A DNA stretch of 64,000 nucleotides from Prescottella equi. GTDB lineage: Bacteria; Actinomycetota; Actinomycetes; Mycobacteriales; Mycobacteriaceae. Below, piece after piece: positions 1 through 10,966 of this stretch. Below the pieces are notes generated by a model. It was not told where the DNA came from. It was given only the letters and a program-made list of their open reading frames with translations, and made no database searches. The stretch spans positions 124,001 through 188,000 of the forward strand of contig NZ_LWTX01000007.1 in the NCBI RefSeq assembly GCF_002094305.1, written 5' to 3'. The translations under genes and the position numbers were made by a program. Numbering within the stretch: position 1 is the stretch's first letter; each line of letters opens with the position of its first letter.

Positions 1-28
1 TGCGGTCGGCGACATCGACTGACTTCGT

Positions 29-45
29 ATTCGGATTGCCCGAAT
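29..45 (+). terminator. Small hairpin near left edge
   Basis: An inverted repeat ATTCGG / CCGAAT is separated by five bases. It lies just after an in-frame TGA at 20-22, so it may be the end of a plus-strand gene that starts outside the window. The stem is only six pairs and has no U tract. From here to 216 I see no other feature. Confidence 0.25.
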
Positions 46-226
46 CAGGGGTGACGGGTAGGGGATTCGTCACGCATGCGGGTACCCCGGGTCGATCCCC
101 TACCGATCCCCCCCAATTGCCCCCTAAGCCACCACTGATCGCTCCCACGGACGGTGCGCACGGGATGCAATGGCAGTCGACACCGTCCGGTGTCGACCTT
201 GGATCGAGCGACACATAGGAGCCACG

Positions 227-382
227 ATGTCCATCTCCGCGATCTTCAACGCCCTGCTCTCCGCGATGTTCGGCGCCAACTTCGGATTCGGCTCGGAAGG
301 CGGCGACGGCATTGCCGCCGGTTCAACGGGTGGCGCGAACGGCGGCGGCCAGGGCGGCGGCGGGTTCAACTTCGGATCCTGA
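227..382 (+). CDS. Small glycine-rich peptide, 51 aa
   Basis: A short ORF starts with ATG five bases after an AGGAG ribosome binding site (217-221). The N-terminal half is hydrophobic (ISAIFNALLSAMFGANFGFG) and the C-terminal half is glycine-rich with a run of GG/GGG, ending FNFGS. I do not recognise a family. The N-terminal stretch could be a short amphipathic or membrane-associated helix, but there is no clear signal peptidase site. It converges on nuoN, and a strong hairpin lies between them. The good Shine-Dalgarno and composition argue that it is real; there is no functional evidence. Confidence 0.5.
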   Translation: MSISAIFNALLSAMFGANFGFGSEGGDGIAAGSTGGANGGGQGGGGFNFGS

Positions 383-396
383 TACCGCAGCGACCG

Positions 397-432
397 GCGC
401 CGGTGGACATCCGATACGGTGTCCGCCGGCGC
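397..432. terminator. Bidirectional terminator between the small ORF and nuoN
   Basis: A 13-bp stem (arms 397-409 and 420-432, one G-T wobble) closes a ten-base loop between two convergent genes. It is well placed to end both the small plus-strand transcript and the long nuo transcript. No U tract is visible, which is common for actinobacterial terminators. Confidence 0.6.
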
Positions 433-454
433 TCTTCGTTCTTCGCGGCTCGCC

Positions 455-2041
455 TCAGACCAGGAAGTGCGCCGCCTGTTCGGCGAGGTCGAGGACGGGC
501 TGGGGCGCGATCCCGAGCACCAGCGTGACCACCGCCGCGACAGCGACCGCGGCCACCGTCGGCGCACTCGGAACCACCACGACCGGCGACGCGTCCTCGG
601 GGGGATCCGCGAAGAACATCAGCACGATGACACGGACGTAGAACACCGCAGCGACGGCACTGCTGACGACGCCGACGATCACCAGCGGCACCGCCCCGCC
701 GGACGCGGCGGCCTCGAACACGGCGAACTTGCTGATGAACCCACTGGTGAGCGGGATACCGGCGAACGACAGCAGCAGCAGCGCGAACGTCGCGGCGAGC
801 AGTGGCGACGTACGGCCCAGCCCCGCCCAGCGCGCCAGGGCGGTGATTTCGGCCCCCGACGCGTCCCGCACCAGTGACACCACGCCGAACGCACCGAGCG
901 TGCTGAAGCCGTACGCCAGCAGGTAGAACAGCGACGCGGAGATACCCTCGTCGTTGCCGGCGATCACGCCGGTGAGGATGAACCCGGCGTGTGCCACCGA
1001 CGAGTACGCGAGCATTCTTTTGACGTCGGACTGTGTGATCGCGAGCAGCGCGCCGACCAGCATGGTGACAATCGCGACCGCCCACAGCACGGGGCGCCAG
1101 TCCACGCTCAGTCCCGGCACGGCCACGTAGAAGACACGTAGCGTCGCCCCGAATGCGGCGATCTTCGTCGCTGACGCCATGAAGGCGGTGATCGGCGTCG
1201 GAGCTCCCTGGTACACGTCGGGGATCCACGAGTGGAAGGGCACCGCGCCGATTTTGAACAACAGACCCACCGACAGCATCGCCAGGCCCATCCGGGCGAG
1301 GAGCACGTCGTTCGCCTGCTCCTCGACGGCGCGGCCGATCCCCGGGAGGTCCACGGTTCCGGCGTAGCCGTACAGCAGAGCCGTCCCGAACACGAAGAAC
1401 GCCGACGAGAACGCACCCAGCAGGAAGTACTTGAGCGCGGCCTCCTGCGAGAGCAGACGTCGGCGCCGGGCCAGCCCGCACAGCAGGTACAGCGGCAGCG
1501 AGAGCACCTCGAGCGCAACGAACATGGTCAGCAGGTCGTCGGCCGCGGGAAACAGCAGCATGCCGCCGATCGCGAAGAGCGCCAACGGGAAGACCTCGGT
1601 CTGTGTCACGCCCGCCCGGACGGCCTCCCGCTCGGCATCGCTGCCCGGCACCGCCGAGGCACGCGGGGTGAAGGCATCCACGCCGCGTGCGCCCACCGAG
1701 ACGGACTCCGCCGACGCTGCGGCGCGGTCGAGTCCGCGATCGGCGACGAGCAGCGCCGACAGCAGCGATACGCACAGGACGGTGCCCTGCAGGAACAGCG
1801 TCGGCCCGTCGATCGCGACCGATCCGACCGCGGCCGATTGCCTCGTGCCCGCGAGCGCGATCACCGCGATGCCCGCCGAGCCCAGTGCGCCGAAGGTGAG
1901 CACCAGGTGGGCGGTGTAGCGCGTCCGCCGCGGCCAGAACGCCTCGACCAGCACGCCCACAACCGCCGCACCGAAGACGATCAGCATCGGCGACAGCAGG
2001 CTGTACTCGATGCTGGGGGCCGGCAACACCGTGGGATTCAT
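455..2041 (-). CDS. nuoN: NADH-quinone oxidoreductase subunit N
   Basis: This is a 528-residue antiporter-like membrane subunit of respiratory complex I, part of the proton-pumping arm in the cytoplasmic membrane. It is hydrophobic throughout, with the proton-antiporter core around residues 150-440 including the LFKIGAVPFHSWIPDVYQGAPTP segment and the conserved Lys and Pro residues of the broken helices. The ATG overlaps the nuoM stop as ATGA, so translation is probably coupled. It is the last gene of the operon and is followed by a hairpin at 397-432. Length is normal for actinobacterial NuoN. Confidence 0.97.
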   Translation of the reverse strand: MNPTVLPAPSIEYSLLSPMLIVFGAAVVGVLVEAFWPRRTRYTAHLVLTFGALGSAGIAVIALAGTRQSAAVGSVAIDGPTLFLQGTVLCVSLLSALLVADRGLDRAAASAESVSVGARGVDAFTPRASAVPGSDAEREAVRAGVTQTEVFPLALFAIGGMLLFPAADDLLTMFVALEVLSLPLYLLCGLARRRRLLSQEAALKYFLLGAFSSAFFVFGTALLYGYAGTVDLPGIGRAVEEQANDVLLARMGLAMLSVGLLFKIGAVPFHSWIPDVYQGAPTPITAFMASATKIAAFGATLRVFYVAVPGLSVDWRPVLWAVAIVTMLVGALLAITQSDVKRMLAYSSVAHAGFILTGVIAGNDEGISASLFYLLAYGFSTLGAFGVVSLVRDASGAEITALARWAGLGRTSPLLAATFALLLLSFAGIPLTSGFISKFAVFEAAASGGAVPLVIVGVVSSAVAAVFYVRVIVLMFFADPPEDASPVVVVPSAPTVAAVAVAAVVTLVLGIAPQPVLDLAEQAAHFLV

Positions 2042-3618
2042 CGGGGTTCACCTCCGTCCTGTTCGGCGACGACAGGTGCCGGGTCCTGGCGGTCGATCGT
2101 GGTGAGCGTGTCGGCGACCGCGGGGGTGACGACGTCGAGAATCGGTTTCGGGTACACCCCGAGGACCAGGAGCAAGGCGATCAGCGGCGTGACCACGACG
2201 AGTTCGCGGCGGCGGAGGTCCCGGATCCGGTCGGTGCCGGAGGCGACGGGTCCCGTCATCATCCGCTGGTAGAGCCACAGCACGTACAGGGCCGCGAGGA
2301 CGAGTGCGACGGTCGCGACGACGGCGGCCGCCGGGTATCGGGTGTAGGTGCCGATCAGGACGAGGAATTCGCTGACGAACGGCGCGAGGCCCGGCAGCGA
2401 CAGGGTGGCCAGCCCGGCGATCAGGAAGGTGCCGGCCAGCAGCGGCGCCACCTTCTGCACGCCCCCGTAGTCCGCGATGACCCGTGTGCCGCGCCGCGTG
2501 ACGAGGAATCCCGCCACCAGCATCAGTGCGGCGGTGGAGAACCCGTGGTTGACCATGTAGAGCGTGGAACCGCTCTGTCCCTGACTGGTCATCGCGAACA
2601 CGCCGAGCACGATGAAACCGAAGTGGGAGATGGAGGTGTACGCGATCAGCCGCATGACGTCGGTCTGGCCGATCGCGAGCAGTGCGCCGTAGACGATGCT
2701 GACGACCGCGAGCGTCACGACCAGGGGCGCGAAGTACTGTGCGGCGTCGGGGAAGAGCTGCAGGCAGTACCGCAGCATCGCGAAGGTGCCCACCTTGTCG
2801 ACGACGGCCATCATCAACACCGCGGTCACCGGGGTGGACTGGACGGCCGCGTCGGGCAGCCAGCTGTGCAGCGGCCACAGCGGCGCCTTGACGGCGAACG
2901 CGAACATGAAACCGAGGAACAGGGCGTTCGCCACGTGGCCGCTCATCGTCAGCTCACCGGTCGACACCGCGTCGACGATCGCACGGAAATCGAAGGTGCC
3001 CGACGTGAACGGGCTGTCCGCCCCGGCCGTCACGACGTACAGGCCGATCACCGCGGCCAGCATGATCAGACCGCCGAGGAGGTTGTACAGCAGGAACTTC
3101 ACCGCGGCCCGCGAGCGGCCCGGACCCGGTTGGCCGTATCCGCCGATGAGGAAGTACATCGGGATCAGCATCGCTTCGAAGAGCACGTAGAACAGCAGGA
3201 TGTCGAGGGCCAGGAACGACATCAGCACCATCGACTCGACCACGAGGATCAGTGCAACGTACAGGTGCGTGGCACGGGGTCTGGTGTCGTCGGCGTCCAC
3301 GTCTCGCCAGCCGGCGAGGAGCAGGAGCGGAACGAGGACCGCGGTGAGCAGTACGAGCGCCAGCGCGATGCCGTCGAGGCCCAGATCGTAACGGGTCCCG
3401 AACGCCGGTATCCAGGAATGGGATTCGACGAATTGGTACCGCTCGCCGCCCGGTTCGAAGCGCACCGCGAGTAGCACGGCGATCGCGAGTGTCGCCGAAC
3501 CCACCACGAGTGCGAGCCACCGGGCCGCCGTCTTCCGACGAGCCGGCAATGCTGCGGCCGTCACCGCTCCCGCGAGCGGCAGGAGCCACAGGGCGGTCAG
3601 CCAGGGAAAGCCGTTCAT
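2038..3618 (-). CDS. nuoM: NADH-quinone oxidoreductase subunit M
   Basis: This 526-residue polytopic membrane protein is the middle antiporter-like subunit of complex I. Visible hallmarks are the [17 protein letters not shown] segment carrying the conserved glutamate of TM5 and the [15 protein letters not shown] motif. It overlaps nuoL upstream and nuoN downstream by four bases (ATGA). The C-terminus ends in a charged cytoplasmic tail. Function follows from the family: proton translocation coupled to quinone reduction. Confidence 0.97.
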   Translation of the reverse strand: MNGFPWLTALWLLPLAGAVTAAALPARRKTAARWLALVVGSATLAIAVLLAVRFEPGGERYQFVESHSWIPAFGTRYDLGLDGIALALVLLTAVLVPLLLLAGWRDVDADDTRPRATHLYVALILVVESMVLMSFLALDILLFYVLFEAMLIPMYFLIGGYGQPGPGRSRAAVKFLLYNLLGGLIMLAAVIGLYVVTAGADSPFTSGTFDFRAIVDAVSTGELTMSGHVANALFLGFMFAFAVKAPLWPLHSWLPDAAVQSTPVTAVLMMAVVDKVGTFAMLRYCLQLFPDAAQYFAPLVVTLAVVSIVYGALLAIGQTDVMRLIAYTSISHFGFIVLGVFAMTSQGQSGSTLYMVNHGFSTAALMLVAGFLVTRRGTRVIADYGGVQKVAPLLAGTFLIAGLATLSLPGLAPFVSEFLVLIGTYTRYPAAAVVATVALVLAALYVLWLYQRMMTGPVASGTDRIRDLRRRELVVVTPLIALLLVLGVYPKPILDVVTPAVADTLTTIDRQDPAPVVAEQDGGEPR

Positions 3619-5546
3619 GACACCCTCCCCACCAGTGCCGCCGCGACCACGAACGCCGCGCCGACGAACATGTACAGGGCGTAGGAGCGCACGAACCCGG
3701 TCTGCAGCCGGCGAAGCGCCACCGACAACAGCCCGAGCACGGCACCGACACCGCCGGTGGCGCCGTCGATCCCCTTGTCCTCGACCACCGTCAGTCCCCG
3801 CACCAGGCGCTGACCGGGACGCATGAAGACGGCCTCGTCGACGTCGTCGCCGTAGAGGTCACGCCGCGCTGCGACCGTCACCGCCGACACCTGGGCAGGA
3901 GCCACCACCGGCACCGGCCGAGTTCCGTACTGCCGGTACGCAATTCCGGCGCCGATGAGCACGACAGCGAGTGTGACGGCGGTGACCACCCACACCGGGA
4001 CCGCGAGTTCACCGTGCTCGGCCGCGCCGCCGAACTCCGTCCAGACCGGTTCGAGCCAGTGCTCGAGCGTGCCGCCGACCGCGAGCAGTCCGCCGGCGGC
4101 AACGGATCCGACGGCCAGCACGATCATCGGCACGGTCATCACACCGGGCGACTCGTGCGGGTGTGCCCCCGGATTCCACCGCCTCTCCCCGAAGAACGTC
4201 ATCAGCATCACGCGCGTCATGTAGAACGCAGTGAGCCCCGCGCCGATCAGCGCGACCGTGCCGAGAGCCGTCCCCCCGATCCCGCCGGAGCCGAAGGCCG
4301 CCTCGATGATCTTGTCCTTGGAGAAGAACCCCGAGAACGGTGGAATCCCGATGATCGCGAGATAGCCGAGTCCGAAGGTGGCGAACGTGATCGGCATGAG
4401 TGTGCGCAGACCGCCGTAACGCCGCATATCGGTCTCGTCGTCCATGCCGTGCATGACGGATCCGGCGCCGAGGAACAGCCCCGCCTTGAAGAACCCGTGC
4501 GCGAGCAGCAGCATGATCGCGAACGCGTAGCCGGCGGGGCCGAGTCCGGCTGCCATGACCATGTAGCCGATCTGACTCATCGTCGAGGCCGCGAGCGCCT
4601 TCTTGATGTCGTCCTTCGCGCACCCGATGATCGCGCCGAACAGCAGGGTCACGGCGCCGACCAGGACCACCGCCACCTGAGCTCCCGGCGCCGCCTCGTA
4701 GATCGGCCCGGACCGCACGATCAGGTAGACGCCGGCCGTGACCATGGTGGCTGCGTGGATGAGCGCCGACACCGGGGTGGGACCCTCCATCGCGTCGCCG
4801 AGCCAGGATTGCAGCGGTACCTGTGCCGACTTGCCGCACGCGGCGAGCAGCAGGAGCAGTCCGAGCGCGGTGGTCACTCCCCCGCTCGCGCCGGACGTGT
4901 CGCCGCTTCCGACACCACCGAGGACGTCGGCGAACGACACCGATCCGAACGTCGCGAACATGATCATGAGCCCGACCATCAGGCCCATGTCGCCGACGCG
5001 GTTGACCACGAACGCCTTCTTCGCGGCCGTTGCCGCGCTCGGCTTGTACTGCCAGAAGCCGATCAGCAGGTACGACGCGAGACCGACCCCCTCCCAGCCG
5101 ACGTACAGACCCAGGTAGTTGTCGGCGAGCACGAGCAGCAGCATCGCGGCGAGGAAGAGATTGAGGTACGCGAGGAACCGTCGTCGTCCGGGGTCCGTCT
5201 TCATGTAGCCGACGGAGTAGATGTGGATGAGCGATCCGACGCCGGTGACGAGCAGCACGAAGCACATCGACAGTTGGTCGAGGCGCAGCCCGAAGTCGAC
5301 CTGGAGTCCGGCTACGGGCAGCCACGAGAAGAGGTGCTGCCGGGCGACCCGGTCCGAGTCCGCGCGGCCCACCATGTCGACGAACAGCATCACGGCGACC
5401 ACGAACGACGCGAGGGTGGCGGCGCACCCGAGCAGGTGCCCCCAGCGGTCGCTGCGGCGGCCCGCGAGCAGCAGGACGACGGCGCCGGTCAGCGGCAGAG
5501 CCGGCAGGAGCCAGATGAGTGCGTGAATTCCCGTCCCCCCGTTCAT
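3615..5546 (-). CDS. nuoL: NADH-quinone oxidoreductase subunit L
   Basis: This 643-residue distal antiporter-like subunit of complex I has the NuoL signature region [19 protein letters not shown] and the downstream [12 protein letters not shown] and [25 protein letters not shown] segments. After the core helices, the C-terminus has an amphipathic region around residues 530-600 and a final transmembrane helix, consistent with the long lateral helix known for NuoL. The ATG is one base after the nuoK stop, and its own stop overlaps nuoM. Confidence 0.97.
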   Translation of the reverse strand: MNGGTGIHALIWLLPALPLTGAVVLLLAGRRSDRWGHLLGCAATLASFVVAVMLFVDMVGRADSDRVARQHLFSWLPVAGLQVDFGLRLDQLSMCFVLLVTGVGSLIHIYSVGYMKTDPGRRRFLAYLNLFLAAMLLLVLADNYLGLYVGWEGVGLASYLLIGFWQYKPSAATAAKKAFVVNRVGDMGLMVGLMIMFATFGSVSFADVLGGVGSGDTSGASGGVTTALGLLLLLAACGKSAQVPLQSWLGDAMEGPTPVSALIHAATMVTAGVYLIVRSGPIYEAAPGAQVAVVLVGAVTLLFGAIIGCAKDDIKKALAASTMSQIGYMVMAAGLGPAGYAFAIMLLLAHGFFKAGLFLGAGSVMHGMDDETDMRRYGGLRTLMPITFATFGLGYLAIIGIPPFSGFFSKDKIIEAAFGSGGIGGTALGTVALIGAGLTAFYMTRVMLMTFFGERRWNPGAHPHESPGVMTVPMIVLAVGSVAAGGLLAVGGTLEHWLEPVWTEFGGAAEHGELAVPVWVVTAVTLAVVLIGAGIAYRQYGTRPVPVVAPAQVSAVTVAARRDLYGDDVDEAVFMRPGQRLVRGLTVVEDKGIDGATGGVGAVLGLLSVALRRLQTGFVRSYALYMFVGAAFVVAAALVGRVS

Positions 5547-5547
5547 G

Positions 5548-5847
5548 TCAGTACTTCAGCAGGTCGGCGTCGTCGACCGAGGCCGATCGGCGGGTCCGGA
5601 AGATGGTCATGATGATCGCGAGTCCGATGACGACCTCGGCGGCGGCGACCACCATCGTGAAGAACGCGAACACCTGGCCGTCGAGATTGCCGTGCATCCG
5701 CGCGAACGTGACGAACGCGAGGTTCGCGGCGTTGAGCATCAATTCGATGCACATGAACACGACGATCGCGTTGCGCCGCAGCAGCACTCCCGCGGCGCCG
5801 ATCGTGAAGAGCAGCGCGGCCAGGTAGAGGTAGTTGTCCGGGTTCAT
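5548..5847 (-). CDS. nuoK: NADH-quinone oxidoreductase subunit K
   Basis: This 99-residue protein has three transmembrane helices. The conserved glutamates of the MrpC-like family are visible in [15 protein letters not shown] and in [11 protein letters not shown]. The ATG at 5847 overlaps the nuoJ stop (ATGA). Length and order in the operon match NuoK elsewhere. Confidence 0.96.
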   Translation of the reverse strand: MNPDNYLYLAALLFTIGAAGVLLRRNAIVVFMCIELMLNAANLAFVTFARMHGNLDGQVFAFFTMVVAAAEVVIGLAIIMTIFRTRRSASVDDADLLKY

Positions 5848-6674
5848 CGGGACTCCTCCCCATCGGACCGTTCGATCGCGGCTCGTGGGCTGCGCGGGGT
5901 GAGGATCCGGCTGACGGACTCGCGCGAGTACGTCCCGTCGGGCAGACGCGCGGGCAGGTCCACAGCGTTGTGCCGGGCGTAGACGCCGGGGCTCGGCAGG
6001 GGCGTGACCCGCGCGGATTCGTCGGCGCCCCAGTCCCGGAACCGTTGCTTCGACATCTCGCGCTGACCGAGGCGCCGTTCGAAACGCTCGCGGTGCGCGA
6101 GCACCATCGCGCCGATCGTGGCGGTGATCAGGAGTGCCCCGGTCATCTCGAACACCCACACGTACCGGATGAAGACGAGTTCGGCGATGCCCTCCACGTT
6201 GCCCCCCGACGCCGAATTGGCCTGGTCCAGTCCGACGAAACCCACTTCGCCGGACCGGAGGACCCCGACGGTGGCGTTGCCGAGCCCACCGATCAGCAGC
6301 AGACCGAACCCGAGTCCGGCCACGACGGCCGCGATCCGTTGCCCGCGCAGGGTTTCCACGAGCGAGTCCGAGCTGTCGACCCCGATCAGCATGAGCACGA
6401 ACAGGAAGAGCATCATGACCGCGCCGGTGTAGACGACAACCTGGACGACGCCGAGGAACAGTGCACCCTGCGCGATGTAGAGCACCGCGAGCACGATCAT
6501 GGTCATCGCGAGACAGATCGCCGAGTAGACGGCCTTGGGCGCGCACACCACTCCGAGCGCTCCGAGCACCGCTGCCGTACCGAGGATCCAGAACTGGACG
6601 GCCTCACCGGTGGACGTCCGGGTGAAGACCTCGGCGGCCAGTAGCGCGGTCGATTGTGCGGTCGCGGCGTCCAC
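5844..6674 (-). CDS. nuoJ: NADH-quinone oxidoreductase subunit J
   Basis: This is a 276-residue complex I membrane subunit. The GTG start at 6674 was chosen because it shares one base with the nuoI stop (TAGTG) and gives the expected N-terminus; the reading frame stays open further upstream but that part is nuoI shadow. Five predicted helices precede a hydrophilic C-terminal tail of roughly 90 residues (arginine- and serine-rich), longer than in E. coli and typical of actinobacterial NuoJ. The stop overlaps nuoK. Confidence 0.95.
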   Translation of the reverse strand: MDAATAQSTALLAAEVFTRTSTGEAVQFWILGTAAVLGALGVVCAPKAVYSAICLAMTMIVLAVLYIAQGALFLGVVQVVVYTGAVMMLFLFVLMLIGVDSSDSLVETLRGQRIAAVVAGLGFGLLLIGGLGNATVGVLRSGEVGFVGLDQANSASGGNVEGIAELVFIRYVWVFEMTGALLITATIGAMVLAHRERFERRLGQREMSKQRFRDWGADESARVTPLPSPGVYARHNAVDLPARLPDGTYSRESVSRILTPRSPRAAIERSDGEESR

Positions 6675-7219
6675 TACGTCACCTCCTCGGATCCGGGCAC
6701 CGACTCGGCCGCGCCGCCGAACACGGATCCGCGGTAGTAGTCCTCGTCGGTGGTGCCGGGAGCCATGGGGTGCGGCGGCGCCTGCATCCCGGCCTGCAGC
6801 GGCGCGAGCAGGCGATCCTTGCCGTAGATCAGGTCGATGCGGTTGTCGTCGGCCATCTCGTACTCGTTCGTCATCGTCAGTGCTCGCGTGGGGCAGGCCT
6901 CGACGCACAGCCCGCAGCCGATGCAACGTAGGTAGTTGATCTGGTAGACGCGTCCGTACCGTTCACCCGGCGAGTAGCGCTCCTCTTCGGTGTTGTCGGC
7001 GCCCTCGACGTAGATCGCGTCGGCCGGGCACGCCCACGCGCACAGTTCGCAGCCGATGCACTTCTCCAGCCCGTCGGGATGCCGGTTGAGTTGGTGTCGA
7101 CCGTGATAGCGCTCCGCGGTGGGCGCCTTCTGCTCGGGGTAGAACTCCGTGACGGGTTTCTTGAACATGGTCGAGAAGGTCACGCCGAATCCGGCGACGG
7201 AGTCGAGGAACTCAGGCAT
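6674..7219 (-). CDS. nuoI: NADH-quinone oxidoreductase subunit I (2x[4Fe-4S])
   Basis: This 181-residue peripheral-arm ferredoxin subunit passes electrons toward cluster N2. Two CxxCxxCxxxCP motifs are visible (Cys54, 57, 60, 64 and Cys99, 102, 105, 109), binding N6a and N6b. The ATG at 7219 overlaps the end of nuoH by eight bases. An acidic-proline tail follows the second cluster motif, and the last codons form the overlap with nuoJ. Confidence 0.97.
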   Translation of the reverse strand: MPEFLDSVAGFGVTFSTMFKKPVTEFYPEQKAPTAERYHGRHQLNRHPDGLEKCIGCELCAWACPADAIYVEGADNTEEERYSPGERYGRVYQINYLRCIGCGLCVEACPTRALTMTNEYEMADDNRIDLIYGKDRLLAPLQAGMQAPPHPMAPGTTDEDYYRGSVFGGAAESVPGSEEVT

Positions 7220-8516
7220 CGGAATCCTCCATTCCGGTAGGTGCCGACCGCACGAGGGCATGGGCGGGGCGGGGATCCTGCCCCGGCAACGGCGGCACCG
7301 GGAAGCCGCCGGCCGACGGATCGAACGGGGTGCCGGTGTCGTGGGGCGCTGCGCCGTCGTCACCGGCGCGGGTGGCGCGGAGCCTGCGGTAGAGCCCCGC
7401 CAGCAGCCCGAGGGCCACCACTGCGCCGCCGACAACCAGCACGATCCAGCGGGACTCGTAACCTTCGTTGCGCAGGGCCCGGACGGTGGCGACCACCATC
7501 ACCCAGGCGAGTGCGACGGGGATGAGGACCTTCCAGCCCAGGTTCATGAACTGGTCGTAGCGCAGGCGCGGGAGCGTGGCGCGCAGCCACATGAACACGA
7601 ACAGGAAACCCCAGACCTTGATCGTGAACCACAGCAGCGGCCACCACCCGGAGTTGGCGCCGTCCCACATGTTCAGCGGCCACGGCGCGTGCCAGCCGCC
7701 GAGGAACATCGTGGCGGCGAGCGCGGAGACGGTGACCATGTTGACGTACTCGGCCAGCATGAACATCGCGAACCGCAGCGACGAGTACTCGGTGTGGAAT
7801 CCGCCCACCAGTTCGCCCTCGGCCTCGGGGAGGTCGAACGGCGCCCGGTTGGTCTCGCCGACCATCGACGTCACGTACACGAGGAAGGCCGGCAACAACA
7901 AGAAGACGTACCAGTGCCCCTCCTGGGCGGCCACGATGCCCGACGTGGACATCGTCCCGGCGTCGAGGAAGACGGCTGCGAACGTCAGGCCCATCGCGAC
8001 CTCGTACGAGATGACCTGGGCGGTGGACCGGAGCCCGCCGAGGAGCGGGTACGTCGAGCCCGACGCCCAGCCGGCCAACACGATGCCGTACACGCCGACG
8101 GAGGTGACCGCGAGAATGTAGAGCACCGCCACCGGGAGATCGGTGAGCTGCAACGGCGTCCGGTGTCCGAGGATCGAGACCTCGGGCCCGAACGGGACCA
8201 CCGCGAACGCCATGAAGGCGGGCACGACCGCGATGATCGGTGCTGTCAGGTAGACGGGCTTGTCGACGCCGGCGGGGACGATGCCCTCCTTGAGCGCGAG
8301 TTTGACGCCGTCGGCGAGGGACTGCAGGATTCCGTGCGGGCCGACGCGGTCGGGGCCGACGCGCATCTGCATCCACGCCAGCACTTTCCGTTCGAGATAG
8401 ATCGCGAGCAGCACGGTCAGCACGAGGAAGACGAAGATGCCGAGCGCCTTCGCCACCACGAGCCACCACGGGTCGTGGCCGAACATCGACAGGTCGGCGG
8501 CAGCCAGGGTGTTCAT
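7212..8516 (-). CDS. nuoH: NADH-quinone oxidoreductase subunit H
   Basis: This 434-residue membrane subunit forms the quinone-binding junction of complex I. The N-terminal [23 protein letters not shown] block and the later [26 protein letters not shown] block are diagnostic. The ATG at 8516 overlaps the nuoG stop (ATGA). A proline-rich, hydrophilic C-terminal extension of about 45 residues follows the last helix and is a common actinobacterial feature. Confidence 0.97.
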   Translation of the reverse strand: MNTLAAADLSMFGHDPWWLVVAKALGIFVFLVLTVLLAIYLERKVLAWMQMRVGPDRVGPHGILQSLADGVKLALKEGIVPAGVDKPVYLTAPIIAVVPAFMAFAVVPFGPEVSILGHRTPLQLTDLPVAVLYILAVTSVGVYGIVLAGWASGSTYPLLGGLRSTAQVISYEVAMGLTFAAVFLDAGTMSTSGIVAAQEGHWYVFLLLPAFLVYVTSMVGETNRAPFDLPEAEGELVGGFHTEYSSLRFAMFMLAEYVNMVTVSALAATMFLGGWHAPWPLNMWDGANSGWWPLLWFTIKVWGFLFVFMWLRATLPRLRYDQFMNLGWKVLIPVALAWVMVVATVRALRNEGYESRWIVLVVGGAVVALGLLAGLYRRLRATRAGDDGAAPHDTGTPFDPSAGGFPVPPLPGQDPRPAHALVRSAPTGMEDSDA

Positions 8517-10966
8517 CGCGCGACCTCGCCTTCCACGAGCGAGCCGGCGACGCCGTCGTCCGCCGACGGCCCGATCCGGACCACGTCCCCGATCTGCGCT
8601 CCGAGTTGCCGATACACCTCGGACCCGGGCGAGCAGATCGGCAACCACACCACCCGGTAGGGCAGATCGGTGATCGCGAGCGGCAACGTCACCGACCCTC
8701 TGTCGGTGGCGACCGTCACCGGATCGCCCTCACGCACCCCGAGTTCGGCGGCACAGTCGGCGGACAGCCGAACGACCGGCGGTCGCGCGGTGCCTGCCAG
8801 GAAGGGTTCACCGTCCTGCATCCGGCCCGCGTCGAGCAGCATCCGCCACCCCGCCAGGACGGCCTCTCCTGGGCCGGGTTCGGGTGTCGCCGACGGCGCC
8901 GTCCCGGACATCGGCACGCGCGCTCCCTGCCACGGACCGAGGCGGTCGAGTTCGGCGCGGGCCGCCGCGACGTCGGGCAGGCTCAGCGGCCGGCGCGCCT
9001 CGGCGGCGATGGCGTCGAGCACCCGTAGGTCGGGCAGCGCTCCGGTGCGGGGCAGCGCCGTCTCGAACGGCCGCACCCGGCCCTCCCAGTCCACGAAACT
9101 TCCGGACTTCTCGGCGACCGGCGCGACCGGGAACACGACGTCGGCGCGGTCGGTCACGGTGCTGTGCCGCAGTTCGAGGCTCACGACGAAGTCCGCGGCG
9201 TCCAGCCCGGCGAGAGCCGCACGTGGGTCCGGAAGATCGTTCGGATCGACACCGCCGACGAGGAGTGCGCCGATCGCGCCGGACGCCGCGGCGGTGAGTA
9301 CACCGGCGGTGTCGCGTCCCGAACCAACGGGCAGGTCCGGGACGTTCCATACGTCGGCGACCTGCCGGCGGGCCTCGGGATCGGCGATCGGCCGTCCACC
9401 CGGGAGCAGGCCCGCGAGCGCCCCGGCCTCGAGGGCGCCGCGCTCCCCTGCCCGCCGCGGAATCCAGGCCACCCGGGCCCCGGTCTCGGCCGCGAGGGCC
9501 GCGACGGCGGTGAGGGTGCCGGGAACAGCGGCCGCGCGCTCCCCGACCACGATCACTGCGCCGGGACGACGCAGGAAATCGGACCCGGCGAGTTCGTCGA
9601 GGATCGCCGGCTCGTCGCCCGGCACGGCGCGCAGCAGGCGCCCGGACATCTTGTCGAGCCCACGACTCGCGAAGGGCGCGATCGAGAGGATCACCGCGCG
9701 CCCGGTGCGCACCGCCTTCCGCAGCCGCAGGAAGACGATCGGCGACTCCTCCTCGGGTTCGAACGCGACGAGCACGACGGCGGACGCATTCTCGAGGTCG
9801 TCGTACGTGACGACCTCCGGGCCGAGACCGCGGCCCGCGACATGGGAGGCGAGGAAGGCGGATTCCTCGGCGGAATGCGGCCGCGCGCGGAAGTCGACGT
9901 CGCCGGTGCCGAGCACGACGCGTGCGAACTTCGCGTAGGCGTAGGCGTCCTCGTACGTGGCGCGTCCACCGACGAGCACCCCGGCCCGGCCGGTCGCGGC
10001 GACGAGCCCGCGCGCTGCGACCGTGATCGCTTCCGGCCAGGACGCCGGCCGTAGCCCGCCGCCGGGATCGCGCACGAGTGGGGTCTCCAACCGGTCCGGT
10101 TCGCGGGCGTAGGTGAATGCCCACCGGCCCTTGTCGCAGTTCCACTCCTCGTTGACCTGGGGATCGTCCCCGGCGAGTCGGCGCAGCACCGTGCCACGAC
10201 GGTGGTCGGTGCGTTGCGCGCACCCGCTCGCGCAGTGCTCGCAGACACTCGGCGTCGACACCAGGTCGAACGGCCGGGCCCGGAATCGGTAGGCGGCTCC
10301 GGTGAGGGCGCCCACCGGGCAGATCTGGACGGTGTTCCCGGAGAAGTAGGAATCGAACGGCTCCTCGTCGGCGATGGCCACCTGCTGCAGGGCGCCGCGC
10401 TCGAGCAGCTCGATCATCGGATCTCCGGCGACCTGCCGGGAGAACCGCGTGCAGCGCGCACACAGCACGCACCGCTCGCGGTCCAGCAGCACCTCACTCG
10501 ACAGCGGAATCGGTTTGGGGAAGGTGCGTTTGACGCCATCGAAGCGGGACTCCGCGCGCCCGCTGGACATCGCCTGGTTCTGCAGCGGGCACTCGCCGCC
10601 CTTGTCGCACACCGGGCAGTCCAGAGGATGGTTGATCAGCAACAGCTCCATGACGCCCTTCTGGGCGCGGTCGGCGGCCTCGGAGGTGACCTGTGTACGG
10701 ACCACCATGCCGTCGGTCGCGACCGTGGTACACGACGCGAGCGGCTTGCGTTGGCCCTCGACCTCGACGAGGCACTGTCGGCACGCTCCGACCGGATCGA
10801 GCAGCGGGTGATCGCAGAACCGCGGGATCTGGATGCCGATTCCCTCGGCGGCGCGGATCACGAGCGTCCCCTTGGGTACGGTGACCTCCGCACCGTCGAT
10901 CGTGAGTGTGACGCGGTCCGAGGGCACCGGTTGGCCCGACGCGTCGGACCCCATGTTGACGGTCAC
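8513..10966 (-). CDS. nuoG: NADH-quinone oxidoreductase subunit G
   Basis: This 817-residue iron-sulfur subunit of the complex I NADH-oxidising module has an N-terminal [2Fe-2S] ferredoxin domain (cysteines in [20 protein letters not shown] and the following ASC), the HxxxCxxCxxxxxC segment [18 protein letters not shown], a two-cluster ferredoxin region ([16 protein letters not shown]), and a molybdopterin-oxidoreductase-like C-terminal half. The extra CEHCASGC motif of cluster N7 is also present. GTG at 10966 is the chosen start: GGGAGGA lies four bases upstream and GTGA overlaps the previous stop. An ATG four codons in is an alternative. Confidence 0.96.
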   Translation of the reverse strand: MTVNMGSDASGQPVPSDRVTLTIDGAEVTVPKGTLVIRAAEGIGIQIPRFCDHPLLDPVGACRQCLVEVEGQRKPLASCTTVATDGMVVRTQVTSEAADRAQKGVMELLLINHPLDCPVCDKGGECPLQNQAMSSGRAESRFDGVKRTFPKPIPLSSEVLLDRERCVLCARCTRFSRQVAGDPMIELLERGALQQVAIADEEPFDSYFSGNTVQICPVGALTGAAYRFRARPFDLVSTPSVCEHCASGCAQRTDHRRGTVLRRLAGDDPQVNEEWNCDKGRWAFTYAREPDRLETPLVRDPGGGLRPASWPEAITVAARGLVAATGRAGVLVGGRATYEDAYAYAKFARVVLGTGDVDFRARPHSAEESAFLASHVAGRGLGPEVVTYDDLENASAVVLVAFEPEEESPIVFLRLRKAVRTGRAVILSIAPFASRGLDKMSGRLLRAVPGDEPAILDELAGSDFLRRPGAVIVVGERAAAVPGTLTAVAALAAETGARVAWIPRRAGERGALEAGALAGLLPGGRPIADPEARRQVADVWNVPDLPVGSGRDTAGVLTAAASGAIGALLVGGVDPNDLPDPRAALAGLDAADFVVSLELRHSTVTDRADVVFPVAPVAEKSGSFVDWEGRVRPFETALPRTGALPDLRVLDAIAAEARRPLSLPDVAAARAELDRLGPWQGARVPMSGTAPSATPEPGPGEAVLAGWRMLLDAGRMQDGEPFLAGTARPPVVRLSADCAAELGVREGDPVTVATDRGSVTLPLAITDLPYRVVWLPICSPGSEVYRQLGAQIGDVVRIGPSADDGVAGSLVEGEVAR

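Noticed and set aside
1-22. Tail of a plus-strand gene ending in TGA at 20-22
   Set aside because: Only six codons lie in the window, so coding status cannot be judged; the hairpin at 29-45 is weak support.
366-2051. Long minus-strand ORF of 561 codons overlapping nuoN
   Set aside because: Arginine-rich shadow in another frame of a clear nuoN gene; typical of high-GC DNA. The same applies to most other long ORFs opposite or beside the listed genes.
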